Virus record (IMG/VR): IMGVR_UViG_3300028883_000087 | Location: 1-37,759 of that record | Strand: one strand, 5' to 3' | From: a virus | DNA: 37,759 nucleotides | In this document: positions 29,763 through 36,061 of the stretch, in pieces | Position numbering within the stretch: the stretch's first letter is position 1 | Layout of the letters: every line of letters begins with the position of its first letter | The notes under the pieces: model-generated | What the model was told of the DNA's origin: nothing | Databases searched by the model: none | Seen by the model: only the letters and a program-made list of their open reading frames with translations | Position numbers and translations under genes: made by a program

Positions 29763-29895
29763 AATCTTCCTCTCCAATCTCCCCCATAATCTCGTTGTCG
29801 TACCACCCCATATAACTTAAGCGGAGGTATCTATCAGGTTGCTCAACGTTATCCAGGTATGTCAGTATTTGGCTGGTTGTCATGTCATCAGTCAT
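29743..29895 (-). CDS. Small acidic protein, 50 residues
   Basis: MTDDMTTSQILTYLDNVEQP followed by DRYLRLSYMGWYDNEIMGEI and a Glu/Asp-rich end. It starts in an ATGA overlap with the upstream gene and its end overlaps the ERF gene by 20 bases. The coupling supports it. Role unknown; small acidic early proteins can inhibit host nucleases, but nothing here proves this. Confidence 0.6.
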   Translation of the reverse strand: MTDDMTTSQILTYLDNVEQPDRYLRLSYMGWYDNEIMGEIGEEDYDTTDC

Positions 29896-30074
29896 GCCGC
29901 GTCACCTCCCCACGAATCTGCAAATTCAGCCTCTTCTTCTTTGTCGATTAAATCCTCGACCATTGCTTTCTGCTGGCTCCAGTAGGATTTAGCTTCCTCC
30001 GACTGCGCGAGTTTGATTTGTAGTTCGATGTGCTTGCTGCGCTGGTAGAGTCTTTCGAGGTATGATGGTTTCAT
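29892..30074 (-). CDS. Small helical protein, 60 residues
   Basis: I use the ATG at 30074 because it overlaps the upstream stop (ATGA); a longer reading from 30104 lacks an ATG. MKPSYLERLYQRSKHIELQI then KLAQSEEAKSYWSQQKAMVE and an acidic end form two helices. Unknown early protein. Confidence 0.65.
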   Translation of the reverse strand: MKPSYLERLYQRSKHIELQIKLAQSEEAKSYWSQQKAMVEDLIDKEEEAEFADSWGGDAA

Positions 30075-30325
30075 ATCGCCTCTCTTTCTTGATCGGCTTG
30101 CCATTCGTCTTGCGTCATGCGCTGTTCTGCTAGTTTTTCTGATACGAGCGGTGCAAGTTTTGTCATGAAGAAGTCGTAAGAGTCCTCAAGGTATTCAACG
30201 ATATTTGCGTCCGTTTTGAGGTAGATAATCTCAAATGAACCGTCTTGCTCAACTTCGACTTCTGCTAAAAATTTGTCGTGGTGGTGGGTAAATTCGATTT
30301 CAAACCAATCTTGATATCTGCTCAT
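30071..30325 (-). CDS. Unknown 84-residue early protein
   Basis: MSRYQDWFEIEFTHHHDKFL then AEVEVEQDGSFEIIYLKTDA is a beta hairpin-like start, followed by helices (SYDFFMTKLAPLVSEKLAEQ) and a charged end. Found between other small early genes with GGGGG upstream and ATGA coupling downstream. Function unknown. Confidence 0.65.
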   Translation of the reverse strand: MSRYQDWFEIEFTHHHDKFLAEVEVEQDGSFEIIYLKTDANIVEYLEDSYDFFMTKLAPLVSEKLAEQRMTQDEWQADQEREAI

Positions 30326-30335
30326 AACTACCCCC

Positions 30336-30569
30336 TTAATACTTCTCGTAATCCTGCTGTGGTGTCAGATAACGGTGTGTGACTTCGCTACCAGATGTCT
30401 GGCTCTGCGTAATGCCAAGTGCATGATCTATTGCCGCTGGTGTTGAACTGATCACCAACCACACAAGTGCAATTAAAACGATTATCTCCACAACGAGAAC
30501 AAGTGCTTTGCTCACGCCAGAAGGCTTGGATTGCTTGTCTAAATTTTTGAGATCCCCGATGTAGTTCAT
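30336..30569 (-). CDS. Small single-TM membrane protein
   Basis: 77 residues: a charged N-terminus MNYIGDLKNLDKQSKPSGVS, one transmembrane helix at about 21-43 (ALVLVVEIIVLIALVWLVIS), and a polar tail. By the positive-inside rule the N-terminus is cytoplasmic. GGAGG lies 9 bases upstream; an earlier ATG in another frame gives a Cys-rich shadow. It may act at the host membrane early in infection. Confidence 0.65.
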   Translation of the reverse strand: MNYIGDLKNLDKQSKPSGVSKALVLVVEIIVLIALVWLVISSTPAAIDHALGITQSQTSGSEVTHRYLTPQQDYEKY

Positions 30570-30573
30570 TCAT

Positions 30574-30684
30574 TTAATCCTCCCAATGTACCCTCAACCC
30601 TGCCGACTCAATCGTTCGCTGTACTTTAAGTCTTTCGGCGTGGGTAGGGTAGTCGCTGGCTCTTAGTATGATTGTCTTGTTCAT
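30574..30684 (-). CDS. Small protein, 36 residues
   Basis: MNKTIILRASDYPTHAERLK then VQRTIESAGLRVHWED. It overlaps the HTH stop (ATGA) and ends 4 bases before the next start region. The alpha/beta pattern is compact for its length. Coupling supports translation. Unknown. Confidence 0.55.
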   Translation of the reverse strand: MNKTIILRASDYPTHAERLKVQRTIESAGLRVHWED

Positions 30685-30860
30685 GCTGCCTCTCCGCCAT
30701 TCATCACCTCGTGGACTGTTTTTTCCTTCCATAACCTCTTCCCACCTTGAACCCTCGGTAGCGGTTGCGGTATCTGTCCAGCGTCAACCATTCGACCTAA
30801 TTGCCGCTCTGAGATTTCAAGAAGTTTTGCAAATTCTTTTGCCGTTACGAATCCGATCAC
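30681..30860 (-). CDS. HTH protein, first early gene (Cro/excisionase-like)
   Basis: 59 residues from a GTG at 30860 with AGGAGG 9 bases upstream. VTAKEFAKLLEISERQLGRM then VDAGQIPQPLPRVQGGKRLW is a winged-helix/MerR-AlpA-type HTH as in excisionases and small phage regulators. Its place as first gene of the early operon, divergent from the repressor, fits a Cro-like or excisionase role. The family pattern (xKEFAKLLxIS...G..P) is typical of excisionase-type DNA binders. Confidence 0.75.
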   Translation of the reverse strand: MIGFVTAKEFAKLLEISERQLGRMVDAGQIPQPLPRVQGGKRLWKEKTVHEVMNGGEAA

Positions 30861-30914
30861 TTGTCATCACCTCCTTTTGTGTTAAACTTTAATTTCTACT
30901 CGGCAGGGCTTAGT

Positions 30915-31030
30915 GGTATTTGCCTACCGTTTGATACAACTTTAATACCTTAATTACCTCATGTCAAACTTTTTTTACTATTTTATTAATTATTTTTTTT
31001 TGGTAGGTTTGCGAAATCAGAAAGGTGGTA
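30915..31030. promoter_or_regulatory. Divergent early promoter and operator region
   Basis: On the minus strand TTGACA (30962-30967), 17 bases, TAAAGT (30939-30944) is the early promoter. GGTA/TACC half-sites cluster here: an inverted pair GGTATTTGCCTACC (30915-30928), direct half-sites at 30946-30949 and 30955-30958, and single ones at 31002-31005 and 31027-31030. GTGGTATTT occurs at both ends. These are candidate repressor and Cro operators. The stretch 30861-31034 holds no gene and is A/T-rich on the repressor side. Confidence 0.65.
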
Positions 31031-31034
31031 TTTA

Positions 31035-31373
31035 ATGTATTTACGACAAGCAAGGGAGGAAGTTGGCAAAAGCCAAAAAGAGTGTGCCGAATTTGTGAGC
31101 GTCACACAGAAAACAATGTCACAGTGGGAAATGGGAAAATCTCCCCCACCATGTGACGCTGTTATTAAGCTTGCTGATTTTCTTGGAACAACGGTGACAA
31201 AGATATGTTTCGGGGATGATCCGTGTCTTTTCCTGTCGCAGCTAAAGCATATAACTTTTGGTGACGCGAAAAAGATACTAGAAGCCCTTGACCTCTTAGC
31301 AGAAGAAAACATGGAGGAATATCAGGACTACCTGAACACATGTAAAGACTTGTGGTGGCAGTTTAAGTCTTAA
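31035..31373 (+). CDS. XRE-family phage repressor (short)
   Basis: 112 residues. The N-terminal HTH is YLRQAREEVGKSQKECAEFV followed by SVTQKTMSQWEMGKSPPPCD, the classic XRE/CI motif ending in W-E-x-G-K-S. The remainder is a short helical tail (ITFGDAKKILEALDLLAEEN). There is no S24/LexA-like peptidase domain, so RecA-driven self-cleavage is not expected; induction must differ from lambda. AAAGGTGG lies upstream. Opposite in direction to the early operon, as expected of a lysogeny repressor. Confidence 0.85.
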   Translation: MYLRQAREEVGKSQKECAEFVSVTQKTMSQWEMGKSPPPCDAVIKLADFLGTTVTKICFGDDPCLFLSQLKHITFGDAKKILEALDLLAEENMEEYQDYLNTCKDLWWQFKS

Positions 31374-31385
31374 CGGAGGGTGATT

Positions 31386-31538
31386 ATGACTAGGTTTATT
31401 GGGCTGCTTACGCAGCTAACGAAAGACGAACAGGAGGCCGAATATCGGAAGTTAAAGAGAATTGTATCAATCAGGGTGGCAAGGCGTAAAGCTACCTCAA
31501 AAGCTACCTCACATCATAACGAATCACATAAAATATAA
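31386..31538 (+). CDS. Small basic protein between repressor and integrase
   Basis: 50 residues: MTRFIGLLTQLTKDEQEAEY, RKLKRIVSIRVARRKATSKA, then a His-rich end. GGAGGGTGATT precedes the ATG, 12 bases after the repressor. Its last codons overlap the first pair of AAAGCTACCTCA repeats (read as KATSKATS). Unknown; its C-terminus may be shaped by the repeats. Confidence 0.6.
   Translation: MTRFIGLLTQLTKDEQEAEYRKLKRIVSIRVARRKATSKATSHHNESHKI
31488..31511 (+). repeat. Tandem 12-bp repeat pair (left)
   Basis: Two exact copies of AAAGCTACCTCA (31488-31499, 31500-31511). A second pair lies at 31706-31717 and 31719-31730. Four copies in two pairs around a 194-base region beside the integrase gene suggest integrase arm-type binding sites. 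Confidence 0.85.
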
Positions 31539-31705
31539 ATATAACGGGTGGTTGGCAATTCTGTAAAAAGCGTGTGAGGCTTTTTTCGATATTCACAATT
31601 TCAATAGTTTACAACTTAAAGGTTTAATATTGTTGAATAATTAACATATTATTGAACGCTTTGGTACTTTCTGTTATCATTGTGTTACGTTTATACGTCA
31701 CTCAA
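31539..31705. other. Presumed attachment (attP) region with integrase promoter
   Basis: No gene in this A/T-rich stretch. It contains a hairpin AAAAAGC-GTGTGAG-GCTTTTTT (31565-31586), a possible terminator; a 10-bp imperfect inverted repeat GTTGAATAAT/ATTATTGAAC with a 6-base centre (31632-31657); and a plus-strand promoter TTGAAC-17-TATCAT (31652-31657, 31675-31680). It lies between the two repeat pairs directly upstream of the integrase. The inverted repeat is a candidate recombination core. Confidence 0.5.
31652..31680 (+). promoter_or_regulatory. Integrase promoter candidate
   Basis: TTGAAC (31652-31657), 17-base spacer, TATCAT (31675-31680). The -35 box overlaps the right arm of the inverted repeat at 31648-31657 and the start point (about 31687) lies just before the right repeat pair, so integrase binding could repress its own gene. 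Confidence 0.6.
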
Positions 31706-31730
31706 AAAGCTACCTCAGAAAGCTACCTCA
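31706..31730 (+). repeat. Tandem 12-bp repeat pair (right)
   Basis: AAAGCTACCTCA at 31706-31717 and 31719-31730, one base apart. The last base is the A of the integrase ATG, so the pair occupies the place where a Shine-Dalgarno would be. Confidence 0.85.
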
Positions 31731-32788
31731 TGATAACAGATCGAAAGTTAATAGGACTCAAGCCAAAAGCATCAGCGTATGATGTCAGAGATCGTGAGTG
31801 CTTCGTTGTCCGTGTCTACCCATCTGGAAATAAAGTATTCCAATACGTTCCCAGAATCAACGGAAAAGAAAAGCGGATAAAGATAGGTAACTATCCGTCA
31901 ACCTCTCTCTCAGAAGCAAGAGACAAGCACAGAGAACTGATTGGAAAAAGAGAGCGGGGAGAACTCGATAAACCCCTCCTGACATATAAAGAAGTTTATC
32001 AAGGTTATAAAAAATATTATGCTTCAACCTATGCCGATAACGGGGTTGAATTTCAGCGCATTCATGACAGGGATATTCTGTCGATTATCGGCAACGTGAA
32101 AATCTCTGAGTTGAAAAAATCAGACATAATGCGTGTCCAGGAGAGGAAGAAAACAACGCCACGTCAAGCGAATATCACTATAGAAAAAATATCAAAAGTT
32201 TGCCGTTATGCTGTCGGCATTGGTTTAATTGAAGTGAACCCCTGCGCCTATCTGCCAAAACTCCCCGAAAATCCACCCCGCCAAGTTGTCCTAACACATG
32301 ACCAAATTTATCAGTTATGTGAGTCAAAAAATGAGGTTGATAAATATCTCTTTACTATCCTATGCACTGGCATGAGAGGTGGAGAGATAAAAGCGCACTA
32401 CAGCGAACTGAGCGCCCACTGGATCGACGTTGACCAGAGGAAGGGTGGTAAGGTATCAACTAAGGCTGTGTATATCCCTGTGACCGTTAGGCGGCTGAAG
32501 CTGAAAAGGTTGTCTGATAAAACATCGCTGGCCATGTCAACACGAAGAAGGGGTGTCGGGTACACTCCACATGATTGCAGAAGAACGGCTGCGACACTAT
32601 TAGCAGAGTTGGGTTATGCTGATTATATTATTGATAGGTGGCTAGGGCATAGCGTGAGCAAACTTAAAGCAACATACATTGTCAGCAGAAGGGAAAAGCA
32701 GTTGCGGGAAATGACAGTTATGCTAAATCGCCATATCAGGCGGATATGTAGGAAAAAGGTTGTTAAGTCGACAGGGAAGGCGAGATAG
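31730..32788 (+). CDS. int: Tyrosine integrase, P4-type
   Basis: 352 residues from the ATG at 31730; longer readings use a TTG at 31652 and translate the promoter. The N-terminal ITDRKLIGLKPKASAYDVRD then FVVRVYPSGNKVFQYVPRIN is the P4-type DUF4102 arm-binding domain. The catalytic domain has the first Arg in CTGMRGGEIK, HxxR in TPHDCRRTAATLLAELGY, WLGHS, and the nucleophile Tyr in KATYIVSRR. The region between the first Arg and HxxR is shorter than in typical P4 integrases (about 400 residues), perhaps a deletion. There is no good Shine-Dalgarno. It integrates and, with an excisionase, excises the prophage. Confidence 0.88.
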   Translation: MITDRKLIGLKPKASAYDVRDRECFVVRVYPSGNKVFQYVPRINGKEKRIKIGNYPSTSLSEARDKHRELIGKRERGELDKPLLTYKEVYQGYKKYYASTYADNGVEFQRIHDRDILSIIGNVKISELKKSDIMRVQERKKTTPRQANITIEKISKVCRYAVGIGLIEVNPCAYLPKLPENPPRQVVLTHDQIYQLCESKNEVDKYLFTILCTGMRGGEIKAHYSELSAHWIDVDQRKGGKVSTKAVYIPVTVRRLKLKRLSDKTSLAMSTRRRGVGYTPHDCRRTAATLLAELGYADYIIDRWLGHSVSKLKATYIVSRREKQLREMTVMLNRHIRRICRKKVVKSTGKAR

Positions 32789-32856
32789 TTACCAAGAATG
32801 TTACTTATATTTTACAAAAACTGGTGAATTGTAAATTATGTGATACGTTAAGATAC
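32789..32856. other. Convergent intergenic region after integrase
   Basis: A 68-base gap between the integrase stop and the stop of the small membrane-protein gene. It holds a 7-bp inverted repeat TTTACAA/TTGTAAA (32811-32817, 32829-32835) that could act as a weak bidirectional terminator, but the stem is A/T-rich. Confidence 0.4.
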
Positions 32857-33060
32857 TCAGCGTCTATCTGAGCAGAGCGGGGTGATTTTCTTAATCCATG
32901 TTTTTGTTAAACACATACCAGGCTCATCATTCATTCCATATAGCGCTTGGCTTAAAAGTTCAAATATTCTGCCTAAAACGTAAAATGGAATAAATAACAA
33001 ATCAACCACGATAAAAATTAATGTAGAAGCAATAAGAATAAATTTTCTAGTAGGATTCAT
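32857..33060 (-). CDS. Small membrane protein with its own promoter
   Basis: 67 residues: MNPTRKFILIASTLIFIVVD, LLFIPFYVLGRIFELLSQAL, then a Cys-containing tail. One or two membrane segments at about 7-42. No Shine-Dalgarno, but a TTGACA promoter lies so close (33067-33094) that the predicted transcript starts at about the A of the ATG, a leaderless mRNA. Such genes beside the integrase are often lysogenic accessory (superinfection-exclusion) genes. Confidence 0.55.
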   Translation of the reverse strand: MNPTRKFILIASTLIFIVVDLLFIPFYVLGRIFELLSQALYGMNDEPGMCLTKTWIKKITPLCSDRR

Positions 33061-33066
33061 TCAATA

Positions 33067-33094
33067 ATACTACCATATTTCAGCTATTTGTCAA
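33067..33094 (-). promoter_or_regulatory. Promoter for the gene at 32857-33060
   Basis: TTGACA (33089-33094), 16-base spacer, TAGTAT (33067-33072) on the minus strand; TATTAT with a 19-base spacer is the alternative. The expected start point, 33060, coincides with the ATG. Confidence 0.55.
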
Positions 33095-33156
33095 CGCAGA
33101 GTATTAAGATAAGTCAACAGCAAGACGATCAGGATTGCACAGACCAGACTAGCCAT
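33091..33156 (-). CDS. Possible 21-residue hydrophobic peptide
   Basis: MASLVCAILIVLLLTYLNTL ending in R is one membrane helix. The start overlaps the endolysin stop region, so it could be translated by coupling. No Shine-Dalgarno of its own. Possibly a small lysis-related peptide; may be chance. Confidence 0.3.
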   Translation of the reverse strand: MASLVCAILIVLLLTYLNTLR

Positions 33157-33505
33157 GTTGAAAATGACCAGGATCAAACGGAACTTTCCAGTTTCCACCC
33201 CAGACATTACCAACTCGTAGCGACTCCCAATAATCACCGATGGGCTGAAGGACTTGTTTTAACAGCTTTTCGTCAGAGAATTTCCACATTGACACACCGT
33301 CAACCCAGATGTTCAGGTCAATGGCAAGTCTCTTAAGGTGCTTGCTGTGCTTTGTCGATGAGTAGCCTTTGCGTATATATTCGGCTTGCTGGTAGGCTGT
33401 TCGGAAGAGTTCGCCACCTGTGACCTTATAGCCACGCGATTTACACCAGAAGATAAGCTGTGCCACGTCTATTAAGAAGTTTGCCTGTTTGTCACTTAGC
33501 GTCAT
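33149..33505 (-). CDS. Endolysin, M15-type peptidase
   Basis: 118 residues. SKHLKRLAIDLNIW (His56, Asp63) and FDPGHFQH (His114) are the zinc-binding set of M15/VanY-like D-Ala/L-Ala-D-Glu peptidases; ARG in FRTAYQQAEYIRKGYSSTKH is typical too. Length fits single-domain endolysins. No signal peptide, so it needs a holin for release; the holin candidates lie at 35268-35960. It overlaps the DUF6378-like gene by 14 bases. Confidence 0.88.
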   Translation of the reverse strand: MTLSDKQANFLIDVAQLIFWCKSRGYKVTGGELFRTAYQQAEYIRKGYSSTKHSKHLKRLAIDLNIWVDGVSMWKFSDEKLLKQVLQPIGDYWESLRVGNVWGGNWKVPFDPGHFQHG

Positions 33506-33803
33506 AAGCCAATGCCTCTGCTTTCAAAGCTGAATAAGCGATACAGTCCTCTGCGCTGTCTTGGTGATAGGTAGGGCATTGCCACTGTCTCACGTCCTTT
33601 AAAACCTGCAAGAGCAACCAGCCTTCTGCTTCTGTCAGTCCTATTCCTGTGATCGCGTTGAACGCCTCGATAGCCTTTCCCATTGACCTCTCACCAGACT
33701 TTGAATCGTACTCCTTACCTCTGTCTGTTAGAAGCTCTGAGGCTCGCATTAGGAGTTCTGGCGCTGAGTTTTCACGCTCGAAGTCTATCAGTCTGTCGCT
33801 CAT
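33492..33803 (-). CDS. DUF6378-like protein
   Basis: 103 residues from the ATG at 33803, which follows the upstream stop; an ATG at 33821 would add six residues. LLMRASELLTDRGKEYDSKS, GERSMGKAIEAFNAITGIGL, TEAEGWLLLQVLKDVRQWQC, and a helical end with SAEDCIAYSALKAEALA. This is the DUF6378 pattern of phage and bacterial proteins, helical and perhaps related to MazG-type NTP hydrolases. Role unknown. Confidence 0.75.
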   Translation of the reverse strand: MSDRLIDFERENSAPELLMRASELLTDRGKEYDSKSGERSMGKAIEAFNAITGIGLTEAEGWLLLQVLKDVRQWQCPTYHQDSAEDCIAYSALKAEALAYDAK

Positions 33804-33804
33804 A

Positions 33805-34002
33805 TCAACACCATACGTCATGAAAATAATATGGTGGATATGTTGGTCTCCACGGATATGGGTTTGGGTTAAATGGTGGTGGCTGGTAGTCTGGAAAGAC
33901 CGGACAATCTTTCGTGTCTAGGTCTTCACGAAGTTTTTTTATCTTTTCAAGAAGCTCAACTTCTTCCTTTAGTTTTTTTATTCTTTCGTCTATGTCGCTC
34001 AT
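33805..34002 (-). CDS. Small coiled-coil, proline-rich protein
   Basis: 65 residues: a charged coiled coil (MSDIDERIKKLKEEVELLEK), then DCPVFPDYQPPPFNPNPYPW and a final aromatic tail. ATGA overlap with the phosphoesterase gene. The Pro/Tyr/Trp tail is typical of flexible adhesive ends. Role unknown. Confidence 0.6.
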   Translation of the reverse strand: MSDIDERIKKLKEEVELLEKIKKLREDLDTKDCPVFPDYQPPPFNPNPYPWRPTYPPYYFHDVWC

Positions 34003-35138
34003 GTTATCGCTATCCTTTGCCTTGATATTTCGCCTCTCGTTCTGTGGTAGGTGATCTGTTGCAAGTCTCTACCACTCCGATAACCTGATTTATGTGTCCA
34101 TGCGTCTTTTGCGGAAGGGGATCTCAGAGATTCGACAATGCATCCGTTAAATTCGTGCATCGTTTTATGGTGGATATGTCCGACAAACCAGTGGTGATTT
34201 TCTGTCTCTCCCCATTCCTTCGCCCGGTCTGTTGCCATAATCAAAGGGAGCCTGTCAGGTTTTAATTCCCCATGATTGAATCCAAGAAGATTGCTGCCGA
34301 AAATATGATACTCGAAAGGATTGTAAGGAAGGTGGACTTCAACCCGCTTTTCTGTTTCGAAAAAAGCTTGCATCAGCATCGCCTTGGTAAAGGCCGAATG
34401 TTCGTCGTGGTTCCCTGGTACGGCTTTGACAATCACCTTCTTGTGCTTTGCAAGAGCAATAGTGACCAGCCGTCTATATCCGATTGCCGCAAGTTCATAA
34501 ACTCTCTTCCAGCGGGTATCGACATCGAGAATATTCCCAGAAGCAAGGGTTTGATTCTTGTTTGTATCCGTGTGAAAATAGTCGCCTATATCAACTATCA
34601 ACGCTGTTTCTGAGGATGGGGCTTGATCGACCATTTGCGCCATTGATGAAGTCAGGACTTTTATCATCATGTCAGTATCGTGATTCTGTCCAGACTCTTC
34701 AGCCCAAGCGTAAAGCCCTATGTGAGCATCAGCCACTGGATAAACAGCAAGCAAGTCCGTATCGCAAACTTTTGGTGGAGAAACAACCCTATACTTACCC
34801 TTAACGTCTTCGATTAAATCCCTTACAGCGGATTCTACGGCCTCTATTGTACGCTCTGACCTGTCGGTTGTTGACTTGACCCACTGTGCAACCTGTTCAC
34901 CGTCTTTATAGTAAGTTGATACGCCTTTGACGTGGAATCCGTCAGGGACGGTGTGAGTCATCCCATGTTCTGGGGAATAGCCTTTTTTTGCAGCGTTGCG
35001 CTTTAATGTCTGAAGGGTTTTTTCAACTGTTCTTTGAGTTACACCGAAGTCTTTTGCTACCTGTGATTGTGATTTTTCCTGTGTTGCTATGTAATACTCA
35101 CGCTGTTTCGGAGTCGCGTACTGTAGTATTTCGTCCAT
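33999..35138 (-). CDS. HTH-metallophosphoesterase
   Basis: 379 residues. The N-terminus has a DNA-binding HTH (TPKQREYYIATQEKSQSQVA then KDFGVTQRTVEKTLQTLKRN). The catalytic domain carries the calcineurin-like set: VADAHIG, VDIGDYFHTD, AVPGNHDEHS, GFNHGEL and FVGHIHHKTM. Motif order and spacing match metal-dependent phosphoesterases of the phage winged-helix/phosphatase type. It probably hydrolyses a phosphodiester, DNA or nucleotide, near the lysis genes. The first 41 bases overlap the NrdD-like microprotein. Confidence 0.9.
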   Translation of the reverse strand: MDEILQYATPKQREYYIATQEKSQSQVAKDFGVTQRTVEKTLQTLKRNAAKKGYSPEHGMTHTVPDGFHVKGVSTYYKDGEQVAQWVKSTTDRSERTIEAVESAVRDLIEDVKGKYRVVSPPKVCDTDLLAVYPVADAHIGLYAWAEESGQNHDTDMMIKVLTSSMAQMVDQAPSSETALIVDIGDYFHTDTNKNQTLASGNILDVDTRWKRVYELAAIGYRRLVTIALAKHKKVIVKAVPGNHDEHSAFTKAMLMQAFFETEKRVEVHLPYNPFEYHIFGSNLLGFNHGELKPDRLPLIMATDRAKEWGETENHHWFVGHIHHKTMHEFNGCIVESLRSPSAKDAWTHKSGYRSGRDLQQITYHRTRGEISRQRIAIT

Positions 35139-35271
35139 TATTTCGTTCCACCTTGTGTTTGAAATTTAGACGTTCCTTATATTCTTCCTGCTTACCTTTG
35201 TTGAATTGCTGTACGGGTCGAAAGAATCCGCAAACGCGGGAATACACCTCTGTTTTTCCGTCACACTTCAC
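35098..35271 (-). CDS. NrdD-tail-like microprotein
   Basis: A 57-residue ORF from a GTG at 35271 that overlaps the holin stop (GTGA), with AAGGA 8 bases upstream. Residues 3-36 read CDGKTEVYSRVCGFFRPVQQ then FNKGKQEEYKERLN, very like the C-terminal glycyl-radical region of anaerobic ribonucleotide reductase (TEVYSRVVGYFRPVQNWN, then GKxxEFxxR). Gly15 is the position of the radical glycine. No NrdD catalytic body or NrdG is present here. It may be a short decoy or repair module, or a different zinc-binding protein. Confidence 0.65.
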   Translation of the reverse strand: MKCDGKTEVYSRVCGFFRPVQQFNKGKQEEYKERLNFKHKVERNNGRNTTVRDSETA

Positions 35272-35498
35272 TGTCCATATCCTTCTGCAAATAAATTAAC
35301 CATAGCGACAATGGCCGCAACGATAGCAGCCCACATTGCCTTTTTTGGGATACTTTCGAGAACGTCAACGCGATTCTCAATACGGACGCATTCTCCCGTA
35401 AGGTGATCAATATCTTTTTGCTGCACAGCAACTTGAGTGACAACCTCTGTGAGTTTGTCGACTTTTCCCTCTATTCTGGCAAGGCGGTCTTCTGACAT
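35268..35498 (-). CDS. XhlA-like holin/membrane protein
   Basis: 76 residues: a coiled-coil N-terminal part (EDRLARIEGKVDKLTEVVTQ, then DHLTGECVRIENRVDVLESI) followed by one C-terminal transmembrane helix (about 54-71, MWAAIVAAIVAMVNLFAEGY). This is the hemolysin XhlA layout of accessory holins. It follows the 3TM-holin gene. Confidence 0.8.
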   Translation of the reverse strand: MSEDRLARIEGKVDKLTEVVTQVAVQQKDIDHLTGECVRIENRVDVLESIPKKAMWAAIVAAIVAMVNLFAEGYGQ

Positions 35499-35507
35499 AG
35501 CAAATCC

Positions 35508-35960
35508 CTATTTTTTTATTCCCGTGATTAATGAGGTTAGCTGCCCGACATTGCCTTTCTTTTCCATTGATCGGCCAAAAACCCAAGCACTCACAACACC
35601 ACCCCATGCCCACCAAAATTCAGTTGGCAGGTTGACAGGTTCAAAGACAGTATCAATCCCTTCAGGCATTCCGTTTGAGATTGCTGCTATCTTTGCTAAA
35701 ATTGGGAAGATAACGTAATTCAGAGCAATCATGAGAAGACCACCGTAAACTACTGTTGGCCTTGCTCTTTTAGTATAGTTGTCTCCCTGTGCCATCTCTG
35801 CTGCGATTATCTGAGCCTTTGCCTTGTCTCTGGTTTCAATCTCCTGAGACATGGCTAAGACAGCTTGCGCTCGCTGCTCCTGACTCATCTCTTTCGGGAA
35901 AAACCTGTCTAGCAGATTTTCAGCAAAAGAAGTTACTGCGCCTATGCCTGTAATATCCAT
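35508..35960 (-). CDS. 3TM-type holin
   Basis: 150 residues. An N-terminal amphipathic segment (DITGIGAVTSFAENLLDRFF), a helical linker, then TVVYGGLLMIALNYVIFPIL (about 69-90) and TEFWWAWGGVVSAWVFGRSM (about 113-132) as membrane segments, with RARPTVVY before the first. This is the GTA_holin_3TM pattern (RxRP then two or three TM helices). Probably forms the lesion that frees the M15 endolysin. Confidence 0.85.
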   Translation of the reverse strand: MDITGIGAVTSFAENLLDRFFPKEMSQEQRAQAVLAMSQEIETRDKAKAQIIAAEMAQGDNYTKRARPTVVYGGLLMIALNYVIFPILAKIAAISNGMPEGIDTVFEPVNLPTEFWWAWGGVVSAWVFGRSMEKKGNVGQLTSLITGIKK

Positions 35961-35963
35961 ATT

Positions 35964-36053
35964 TCACCTCTTTCCGTGTCTTCTACATGATTTATCAGGG
36001 CAACCGTTCGGGCCTAAAGTGTGGCCACATGCTCTGCAACGACCCCAAGACAT
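35964..36053 (-). CDS. Zinc microprotein, 29 residues
   Basis: MSWGRCRACGHTLGPNGCPD then KSCRRHGKR: four Cys (6, 9, 18, 23) and a His can bind one zinc. AGGAGG lies 4 bases upstream, overlapping the upstream stop. Too short for an ORF cut-off but with strong initiation signals. Role unknown. Confidence 0.7.
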   Translation of the reverse strand: MSWGRCRACGHTLGPNGCPDKSCRRHGKR

Positions 36054-36061
36054 AGAACCTC

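Noticed and set aside
30388-30573. Alternative 61-residue Cys-containing frame starting 4 bases upstream of the membrane protein
   Set aside because: The competing frame has a clean transmembrane helix and better spacing to GGAGG.
30986-31312. 108-codon open frame on the minus strand
   Set aside because: Opposite the repressor, whose HTH is unmistakable; the reverse frame is Ser/Cys/Phe-rich and unstructured.
31565-31586. 3' end of a tRNA or tmRNA gene as the attachment core
   Set aside because: No T-arm consensus (GGTTCGA-type) or CCA end is visible in 31539-31705.
31632-31657. Inverted repeat as a XerCD dif-like site
   Set aside because: The 10-6-10 layout is dif-like, but only one arm shows partial similarity (TTAACATA); an integrase core site is more likely beside its own integrase.
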